In this document: piece by piece, positions 56,959 through 62,819 of the stretch
Numbering within the stretch: position 1 is the first letter of the stretch
Layout of the letters: every line of letters starts with the position of its first letter
The notes under the pieces: generated by a model
Seen by the model: the letters and a program-made list of their open reading frames with translations, nothing else
Databases searched by the model: none
What the model was told of the DNA's origin: nothing
Translations under genes and position numbers: made by a program
Assembly: GCA_947586185.1 (NCBI GenBank)
Contig: CANPXN010000012.1
Span: 1 to 62,819 of the forward strand
Origin: an uncultured Clostridia bacterium
GTDB taxonomy: Bacteria > Bacillota > Clostridia > Oscillospirales > Ruminococcaceae
Length of the DNA: 62,819 nt
Reading direction: 5' to 3'

Positions 56959-58074
56959 TCATTTCCGCAGCACTCTAAATTCCGCCGTAACTTTATTCCG
57001 CCTAAAAAATACACCCCTGAAAAGCCTGAATATCACAAAAAACGGTTTGAGATATGGATGCCTATTGTAGAACGGTTTGTAGGCTTCGTACCATTCTTTA
57101 TCCGGAAAGAGCCTGTTTAATGCATAGCTGATTTTTGAAGCTTTGCCCGTCTTTTCGGCATACTTTTCCATTCTTGAGCTTATTAATTTTTCAAGCGTAC
57201 CATAAGTGCCTGAGTACAGATATTTTTCAAGCATCTGTTTATCTTCTTCGGTGAGTTCTGCTTTTTCCCCGGTGCCAAAAACCTTTTCTGCAAGCGCACG
57301 GCTCTGCTTTTCAAAATCGGCAATGCCAAGCTTCTCACATTCCGCTTCAATATATTCCCAGCCCAGCGTTTCGCTCTTTTTCCTCAGAAAAACATAGCAG
57401 TCCAGCAATGAGCGCAGTCCTGTTCCCCCTTCGGCATAATGCTTGTATTCGTGGGTTGTAATGTATATGTAGAAATCCTCATCAGAAAAATGATATCCGA
57501 AATTGCTGTCCTCATCTATTACAAGCTTTGATTTTATATCGCCATAATATTCCCACCACTCTTTATCATGATGTTTAACAAAAAGAGAAGTGTGCATCTC
57601 AAAATTCAAAACAGGAGGTTTTTCATAAACGTCATGGTTTTCATGAGCATAGCTTACGACCTTATAGCCGTTCGCATGAAAATAATCTTTGACCGTACTT
57701 CTATATTTTGAATCAAACAATATGTCATTATCCGCCATCTGACGCATACCGTATTTGGGATACAAATCTTTCAAGATACTGCCTTTCAGCGGCATATACC
57801 ATATTCCGTTCTGCTCAAAGTGAGTGAAAAGCTTCATACGTTCGCTATCCAGAAACATATTTTTGCGGATCGCTTTTTCTTTCGCCTGCTTAAATTCATT
57901 ATTTTCCATTCCGCAGCTTTCCAGAGCAAAAGCCGTTATTGCTGTGAGCGTGTGAAATTTACTGAGTTTGTACAGCTGTTCCGTATCCATTTCACATACT
58001 TTATTTGCATCAGGCTGAACCTCGTTCACAGCACAGCTGCAAAGATAAATCAAGTCATAAAACGCTTTATTCAT
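56959..58074 (-). CDS. Nucleotidyltransferase family protein (PF14907-like)
   Basis: 371 residues. The diagnostic segment MPLKGSILKDLYPKYG followed by MRQMADNDILF (residues 95-120) supplies the KG and the R-x-x-x-D-x-D of the uncharacterised NTP_transf_5 family. Members occur in lasso peptide and other RiPP clusters. It overlaps the exporter gene by 8 nt and is the last gene of the five-gene operon. A nucleotidyl- or phosphate-transfer modification of the peptide is possible but unproven. Confidence 0.8.
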   Translation of the reverse strand: MNKAFYDLIYLCSCAVNEVQPDANKVCEMDTEQLYKLSKFHTLTAITAFALESCGMENNEFKQAKEKAIRKNMFLDSERMKLFTHFEQNGIWYMPLKGSILKDLYPKYGMRQMADNDILFDSKYRSTVKDYFHANGYKVVSYAHENHDVYEKPPVLNFEMHTSLFVKHHDKEWWEYYGDIKSKLVIDEDSNFGYHFSDEDFYIYITTHEYKHYAEGGTGLRSLLDCYVFLRKKSETLGWEYIEAECEKLGIADFEKQSRALAEKVFGTGEKAELTEEDKQMLEKYLYSGTYGTLEKLISSRMEKYAEKTGKASKISYALNRLFPDKEWYEAYKPFYNRHPYLKPFFVIFRLFRGVFFRRNKVTAEFRVLRK

Positions 58075-59779
58075 GGTTTCTCCATTCTATACCATTCTCA
58101 GTAAATTCCAGTATCTTATCGCATATTTCCAGTGCAGCAGGTCTGTGTGTGACGATGATCACAGTCTTGTCCGTCATAGTTCTCAGATTTTCGATAAGCT
58201 GTTTTTCAGTTTTTTCATCCAGTGCGCTTGTTGCCTCATCAAGGAGCAATATCGGATTATCAGAGAAGATCGCCCTCGCAATAGCGATTCTCTGCATTTG
58301 TCCCTCAGAAAGTCCCTGACCACGCTCCCCCAGCCTTGTATCAATGCCGTTTTCAAGCTCCGTTATAAAATCATCTGCACAGGCAATTTTCAATGCATTC
58401 CATATCCGTTCTTCATCGTGCATTTGCTGCTTATCCGAAAACGAAACAATTTCTCTTACAGTACCGCTCATCAGATGATTTCCCTGCGGAACGTAGGCGA
58501 AAAGCCTGTGCCACCGACTTGTAAGCGGTAGCTTTACTTTTCCCCTTATGTATCTTTCGCCACTGTCAATAGGATAAAGACACATCATAAGCTTAAGAAG
58601 CGTAGACTTGCCGCAGCCGGAATGCCCTGTAAAAGCAGCATATTCTCCCTTTCGTATTTCAAGGGTAATGCCATTGAGCACTACAGGATTAGAATTTTTC
58701 ACATCCCTTACTTCTTTAATAGGCGGAAGGTAGGTAAAATCTACATTTTCAAAGCCTATGGCTTCAAAATCCTTTTCGTAGAAATTATGTATTTCTTCAT
58801 TTGATTTCGCATCACCGATACAATCATCCGCAAAGTTTTCAGCTTCGATCAGTCTTTCCGCACTTGCTATCATGGCATAAAATTTCGGCAGATAACCTGT
58901 GATATTGGCAAAGGGAGATTGAATCTGGGATATAAGCTGTAGTATAGCCATTAACGTTCCATAGCTTACCCTGCCGCTTATAATACCATATCCGCCATAT
59001 GCAATGCCAAGCAGATACATCCCGTTCATCGCACCTGCAAAGCCGATATTGCAGATATTGGAAAAACGATTACGTTTCATTCTTGCTGACTGATGCTCTG
59101 CCATTTTATTTTGTGCGCCCGTTTCCGTCTGCTTTTCGGCAGCAAAGGAACGTACTACCAGCAGACTGCCAAGGTTCTCCTGCAAAAACACACGAAGGCT
59201 GCCGTCCTTTTCCTGAATATTTTTATGCAGACGTTTCAAAATCTTTCTGAATGCGTATGTTAGAAGAAGCAAAGCAACGCCGCCCGGAACAAGGATATAT
59301 GCAAATTTCGGTTCAAGCGCCAGTATCATTACCACAGCACCGCACATTTTTACGAGCATTCCCACAATGCCCGGAAAAATATCAACAAGTCCATTAGCAC
59401 AAACTGCGGTGTCGTTGGTCAGACGGTTCATCCATTCGCCCGAATGGATTGCAGTTACGCTTGCATAGTCCTTTTTCAGCAGATTTGAAAAGAGCCTGAC
59501 TTTCAGCATATTTTCATAAGCCGAACGTGAAAGCTCCTCTAAATGGCGCACCACAGCTCTGAGTGTGATTTGTCCTGCCGTCAGCAGAATTATTCCTGCA
59601 AGGAAAAAAATAAAGCCTCGGCTATTCTTTACAGCTGCACTATCAATGACATTACGCAGAAGAAGTGCATAAAAAACGCTGCTTGCCCCAAGAGTTGCCT
59701 GGATCAAAAGCAGAATAACAATATATATTTTCTTTTTACCAATAACGTTACTGAGCCATTTTAGTGCAGATTTCTTCAT
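58067..59779 (-). CDS. ABC exporter, fused membrane and ATPase domains
   Basis: 570 residues: six membrane helices (residues 15-310), then an ATPase with Walker A TGHSGCGKSTLL near residue 395, signature LSEGQMQRIAIARA and Walker B ILLLDEATSALDE. No N-terminal C39 peptidase, so it cannot itself cleave a leader. Likely exports the cluster's peptide. It overlaps the S26-type peptidase gene by 4 nt. Confidence 0.9.
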   Translation of the reverse strand: MKKSALKWLSNVIGKKKIYIVILLLIQATLGASSVFYALLLRNVIDSAAVKNSRGFIFFLAGIILLTAGQITLRAVVRHLEELSRSAYENMLKVRLFSNLLKKDYASVTAIHSGEWMNRLTNDTAVCANGLVDIFPGIVGMLVKMCGAVVMILALEPKFAYILVPGGVALLLLTYAFRKILKRLHKNIQEKDGSLRVFLQENLGSLLVVRSFAAEKQTETGAQNKMAEHQSARMKRNRFSNICNIGFAGAMNGMYLLGIAYGGYGIISGRVSYGTLMAILQLISQIQSPFANITGYLPKFYAMIASAERLIEAENFADDCIGDAKSNEEIHNFYEKDFEAIGFENVDFTYLPPIKEVRDVKNSNPVVLNGITLEIRKGEYAAFTGHSGCGKSTLLKLMMCLYPIDSGERYIRGKVKLPLTSRWHRLFAYVPQGNHLMSGTVREIVSFSDKQQMHDEERIWNALKIACADDFITELENGIDTRLGERGQGLSEGQMQRIAIARAIFSDNPILLLDEATSALDEKTEKQLIENLRTMTDKTVIIVTHRPAALEICDKILEFTENGIEWRNHE

Positions 59780-60204
59780 TTCAGCCGCCTTTTCAGAAAA
59801 TTTTTTGTCCGCAGAACAAATGCCCTCACATAAAAGAAATCACACCATAAATGCACATATATACGATACTTCCAATCAGTAACAGGAATTTCCTTGCCGT
59901 CACGAATCACTGCTGTAAGAACTCCGATAATGTGTCTGTCCATAATACCGTATTCTCTCTGCCAACGGTTATCACCGCAGATAACATAAGTCTTATCACG
60001 TACTTTCAGTACACGGTGCAGAACGTACTGACCGCTGTCACGCTTGTACAAAGGCACATCATAACGCTTAAGCTTGCCATTGACCTTGGATATTACAAGT
60101 ACATCCCTGCCCTGCTTAATAAAAGGCAACATACTGTCGCCTACATTCCTATATATGAGCTGACCTCTCTGCCGGATTTCTTCCTCAAAGGTGGATTTAC
60201 TCAT
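59776..60204 (-). CDS. S24/S26-family signal peptidase-like protein
   Basis: 142 residues. Ser24 in VGDSMLPFI, His63 in YVLHRVLKV and Asp78 in ICGDNRW resemble the Ser-His-Asp arrangement of Sec11-type peptidases rather than the Ser-Lys dyad of typical bacterial enzymes. The C-terminus has a hydrophobic stretch (YVHLWCDFFYVRAFVL). Candidate leader protease, since no C39 or B2-type protease is present. Start 60204 overlaps the pqqD-like stop by 8 nt (ATGAGTAA). Confidence 0.8.
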   Translation of the reverse strand: MSKSTFEEEIRQRGQLIYRNVGDSMLPFIKQGRDVLVISKVNGKLKRYDVPLYKRDSGQYVLHRVLKVRDKTYVICGDNRWQREYGIMDRHIIGVLTAVIRDGKEIPVTDWKYRIYVHLWCDFFYVRAFVLRTKNFLKRRLK

Positions 60205-60454
60205 CAATTGCACCTATGCTTTTCAGTTTTTCAATTATCATATCAACACTTTTTGCAATTTCACTTTCAGAAGCGTCATATTTTTCAAGCATTTTTTGCA
60301 CGATCTCTTCCTTTGTGGTTTCAGTTCTAAGGCAATCCACAATAAATGCGGCTGTTGCATTGCTGTGAATAATTCCGGCAAATTTTCCCGATGCATCCAT
60401 CATCATATAATCGTCCTTATTCTTATGAGTAATATATGTATTTTTAAGCTTCAT
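60197..60454 (-). CDS. PqqD family protein (RiPP recognition element)
   Basis: 85 residues. Compact winged-helix pattern: SGKFAGIIHSNATAAFIVDCL then TKEEIVQKMLEKYDA and a final LKSIGAIDE, matching stand-alone PqqD/B1 proteins. These bind leader peptides and hand them to maturation enzymes. Its presence is the main reason to read this locus as RiPP-related. Lies 5 nt after the kinase gene. Confidence 0.88.
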   Translation of the reverse strand: MKLKNTYITHKNKDDYMMMDASGKFAGIIHSNATAAFIVDCLRTETTKEEIVQKMLEKYDASESEIAKSVDMIIEKLKSIGAIDE

Positions 60455-60458
60455 AAAT

Positions 60459-61193
60459 TTATCCTTTCATTGCATCATAAGCGATTTTTGCCGTAGAAAT
60501 GTCCATATTACAGCCAAGACGATACAGTTTTACCCTATCCGTCAGTCTGTCTATAAGCTGCAATGTTTTTATGAGTTTTACACCACTGTTTGGTTTGTGC
60601 ACCTGCTGTACAAGCATATTGTACGCTTGTTTTGCGGTAATTTCTTCAATGTGATTTTCTTCAGAGCGTTCCAAAATACATAATGCTTTCAGTGGAACGC
60701 TTGTATTTGTGCTGAGCCTGTGCTTACCGTTCCATGGAGTACCGTAGACCATTATACCATTTTCTGAAACACAAATCAACGGCTTATCGTCATTTATCAT
60801 GACCGCACGTTCACCGAAAAGCTCCTTCCATAGCCTTGTATGGGTGGATTTTCCTGTTCCTGATCTTGCCGTAAAGAGATAGCCCATGCCATCAACAGCA
60901 ATAACAGATCCGTGAAACAAAAGCGTATCATATTCAATCATCATCTCCGCAATTTTACGATAGACTGCCAATGTTTCAAGGTAATCATCAGGGAATTGTC
61001 GGACAGGAATGCCCTCTTTTATATCCTCCTTACGTGACTTTTCTCTCTCGTAATCAATATCAGCCTGTGTAATCTCAACGGCAAAGTCAGATTTATCTGT
61101 TGTCAGATAATCCTTGCAATATTCTTTTACACAGTCATGCAGGGCTGAGATTTCTATAATTTTATCGGCTAATTTAATAGTGAACATACTCAT
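60459..61193 (-). CDS. HPr kinase-like protein
   Basis: 244 residues. P-loop ARSGTGKSTH at 109-118, acidic INDDKPLI at 133-140 and a YGTPWNGKHRL segment, as in HprK-like kinases found in lasso peptide clusters (K proteins) and related PEPCK-fold enzymes. It lacks the N-terminal domain of true HprK. Such enzymes phosphorylate peptide hydroxyls; here the target is unknown. First gene of the operon, behind AAGGA. Confidence 0.82.
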   Translation of the reverse strand: MSMFTIKLADKIIEISALHDCVKEYCKDYLTTDKSDFAVEITQADIDYEREKSRKEDIKEGIPVRQFPDDYLETLAVYRKIAEMMIEYDTLLFHGSVIAVDGMGYLFTARSGTGKSTHTRLWKELFGERAVMINDDKPLICVSENGIMVYGTPWNGKHRLSTNTSVPLKALCILERSEENHIEEITAKQAYNMLVQQVHKPNSGVKLIKTLQLIDRLTDRVKLYRLGCNMDISTAKIAYDAMKG

Positions 61194-61296
61194 AAAATTT
61201 TCTATCCTTATTCTAATTTATCAAGTCCGGGCAGTTCATTTTCATCACGTTCATGCGCTTCCTGAAACATGCTTTCAGAGATCAGCTCTGATTACA

Positions 61297-61335
61297 AAAA
61301 TTGCCGGGAGTTTTACTCCGGCAGCTTTTTTCATT
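61297..61335. terminator. Bidirectional terminator between DUF3592-like gene and kinase operon
   Basis: TTGCCGGGAGT and ACTCCGGCAGC form a stem with a 4-nt loop, with TTTTTT on one side and ATTTTTG on the other. Confidence 0.8.
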
Positions 61336-61392
61336 AAGTTCTTTTTTCCACACTTTACAATATTATATACCATTATTAATAGTTGAGCTATA

Positions 61393-61884
61393 TCATTTCC
61401 CCCAAAAAAGTCCGACAATAAGCAAGATAAAACCAACTGCTGAACAGGAAAAGCATATAATAACAGGAACAAGATATCGTGATAATTTATACTTCTTTTC
61501 AGAAGTATACCGCTTATCCTTTACTCTTTCAAAGTGCTTTGTATATTCAATAGTGACTTTATCTCCTATATCAACAGCATTTTCATACTGTCTTTTAGGC
61601 GTATTTGCTTTTACATAGTGTATTCCGGAATTTATAAATTCTTTTGTGACAAATTCTCCTTTGTATAGATTATAATATTTTAATATAGGTGAACTATAGA
61701 AATTTTCCACACCCATTTCTCCCATCGCTACTTTAAAGTCAACGACCTCAGCTTCAGTTTCCTTGTAATCTTTTCTGAAAGGCAGTATCGTCTGCAGAAA
61801 TGCGCACATATACACTAAGGCAATTATTCCTATAATTGCAAATAACAGCATTATTATTGTACCTGTAATAATTAAGTAGAACAT
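61393..61884 (-). CDS. DUF3592-like two-helix membrane protein
   Basis: 163 residues. Two membrane helices (residues 4-30 and about 135-158) flank a soluble beta domain with ETEAEVVDF and a DIGDKVTIEY strand, as in DUF3592-type proteins. The start at 61884 is 7 nt after AAAAGGTG. Same strand as the RiPP-like operon but separated by a terminator. Function unknown. Confidence 0.65.
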   Translation of the reverse strand: MFYLIITGTIIMLLFAIIGIIALVYMCAFLQTILPFRKDYKETEAEVVDFKVAMGEMGVENFYSSPILKYYNLYKGEFVTKEFINSGIHYVKANTPKRQYENAVDIGDKVTIEYTKHFERVKDKRYTSEKKYKLSRYLVPVIICFSCSAVGFILLIVGLFWGK

Positions 61885-62034
61885 AGAATTCACCTTTTCT
61901 TGTATTAAAGCATTAATGTTGGGGTTGATTTTTTTAATAATGTTTGTTTCAATTTCCTCGAAAAATTATAAAGTTATACATCAGTCACTAAAGCAGATGT
62001 TATTTTTGAGTTATATAAATCTTATACTTTATTT

Positions 62035-62122
62035 TGATATCACAGAAAGATAGAAAACCCGAATTGATATCAAATGACATCAAACGATATCAATTTGGTA
62101 TCAATTCGGGAAATGATATCAA
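62035..62122. repeat. Array of GATATCAA units forming an 18-bp hairpin
   Basis: Six TGATATCAA-like units lie at 62035, 62065, 62075, 62085, 62096 and 62114. The stretch 62058-62110 folds into an 18-bp hairpin (one G-U) with ends CCCGAATTGATA and TATCAATTCGGG. The rest of 61894-62321 holds no gene I can support. Confidence 0.75.
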
Positions 62123-62321
62123 TTTTTGATTTGCTTTATTAGGCTAAATTTCAACCAAACGGCGTAAATTAGCCTTTCATAGTCTCTTCAACCGCAACTA
62201 AACTATTTGATAAATACCGTAGTTATTGAGTATTTGAAATAATTGATACCTATATGTTACCTACAAATCTTTAGTTATATTGCCGAAAAATTATGATATC
62301 ATATTCCCTGCCGTTTAAACT

Positions 62322-62819
62322 TTACACCTTCTTCACATACTTACCCCCAAGGGATATATACCCGGCTCCGCTTTTCAGCTTGCCGAACTTAGTACCCTCA
62401 AGTACCTTCTCCCCGACAATAGTATAAACCTCGTTCTTATGCACTGTTGTTACAACGTCAGAGTTTGTCCATTTAGGCGTTTTGCGGACATTCAGCTCAT
62501 TACATACCACCTTGACCTTGTATGGCTTAAAAGAGCTTACAGAGCCTGCCTGAGCCTTACCGGATGTGCTTACAGCTCCAGACATTTTCGCCTTAACGTC
62601 CTTTTTGAACTTTTCCCAGTTTACAGCTGTGTTACTGTCCGATCCGCCCTTGCTTTTCGGTACAAACCACTTAGGGCATATCTTTCCGGTAACGTCAAAA
62701 TGCCTTATAAGTCCTCCCTTTATAGGGTCAAGCTTATACTTCTTACACAGCTGAGCGCAAAGCTCCACAAGGCTGTTGTATGTGGCCGCATTGAATTTGC
62801 CGGTCCAGTCCGGGTGACA
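62322..62819 (-). CDS. N-acetylmuramoyl-L-alanine amidase, C-terminal part (runs off window)
   Basis: At least 165 residues, 5' end outside the window. The frame is open to the edge and begins CHPDWTGKFNAATYNSLVEL. The amidase_2-type end is visible in IRHFDVTGKICPKWFV (zinc-ligand His and substrate loop). A linker follows, then a C-terminal SH3-like domain with CNELNVRKTPKW. Such modular amidases occur in sporulation, autolysis and prophage endolysins; no phage gene is visible here to decide. Confidence 0.85.
   Translation of the reverse strand, partial: CHPDWTGKFNAATYNSLVELCAQLCKKYKLDPIKGGLIRHFDVTGKICPKWFVPKSKGGSDSNTAVNWEKFKKDVKAKMSGAVSTSGKAQAGSVSSFKPYKVKVVCNELNVRKTPKWTNSDVVTTVHKNEVYTIVGEKVLEGTKFGKLKSGAGYISLGGKYVKKV

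Noticed and set aside
54518-61193. Calling the cluster a lasso peptide locus outright
   Set aside because: The asparagine-synthetase-like cyclase and the transglutaminase-like protease required for known lasso peptides are not in the window.
61278-61337. Small ORF MKKAAGVKLPAIFVIRADL upstream of the kinase operon
   Set aside because: It coincides with a GC-rich terminator hairpin; coding is probably accidental.

Overview
The window looks like a chromosomal segment of a low-GC, anaerobic, spore-forming Clostridia member, most likely a Ruminococcus-like member of Oscillospiraceae. The evidence is a SpoIIP gene, a [FeFe]-hydrogenase maturase HydG, indolepyruvate:ferredoxin oxidoreductase, a tryptophan T-box, a BceRSAB-type peptide-sensing module, consensus SigA promoters and AT-rich intergenic regions. 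The genus is inferred from gene content; no rRNA is present.

Layout. 1-2.7 kb: lipid-kinase gene, tRNA-Gln(CUG), a 0.75-kb decayed stretch with hairpins, repeats and a truncated gene, then a frameshifted SGNH hydrolase. 2.7-13.9 kb: a minus-strand surface-glycan operon. It holds CDP-ribitol-type precursor genes (reductase, cytidylyltransferase, pentose-phosphate epimerase), three glycosyltransferases, a radical-SAM enzyme, a pyruvyltransferase-like protein and a glycerophosphotransferase-like/beta-propeller fusion. Five consecutive proteins carry the same small Rossmann-like module. 14-16 kb: hydG and its TM1266-type regulator. 16-23.4 kb: an AAA+ ATPase and the ilvB-ilvN-ilvC / ilvD genes; ilvB is preceded by a 35-codon branched-chain leader peptide and an attenuator. 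23.4-26.3 kb: MATE exporter, thrB, a zinc-ribbon protein. 26.3-32.6 kb: an aryl-acid module (iorAB, two phenylacetate-CoA ligases, an ACT protein). 33-38.6 kb: nucleoside-kinase-like gene and BceRSAB module. 38.7-41.7 kb: glyA, a structured element resembling an IS200/IS605 end, rarA, tRNA-Arg(CCU). 41.8-47 kb: DUF2752 protein, polysaccharide deacetylase, spoIIP, two small unknowns, tRNA-Arg(CCG), a Rieske/FAD oxidoreductase. 47-53.8 kb: T-box-controlled trpEGDCFBA, complete and tightly coupled.

54-61.2 kb holds the most interesting region, a RiPP-like cluster without a recognised maturase. On the minus strand it encodes an HprK-like kinase, a PqqD-like recognition protein, an S26-type peptidase with a Ser/His/Asp arrangement, an ABC exporter and a PF14907-type nucleotidyltransferase. 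A second unit with its own promoter follows: a 729-residue secreted beta-helix-like protein, a 39-residue peptide at 54518-54637, and a lipoprotein. The peptide has a lasso-type leader signature (Tyr5-x-x-Pro8, Thr at -2, Gly25 as possible core residue 1, Asp at core 8 and 9), but no lasso cyclase or B2 protease is visible. 61.3-62.8 kb: a two-TM protein, a hairpin made of repeated GATATCAA units, and the 3' part of an amidase gene that runs off the window.

Two 145-174 bp elements with shared terminal inverted repeats (18857-19001 and 46801-46974) are a dispersed repeat family. All family assignments are from motif reading; no database search was run.
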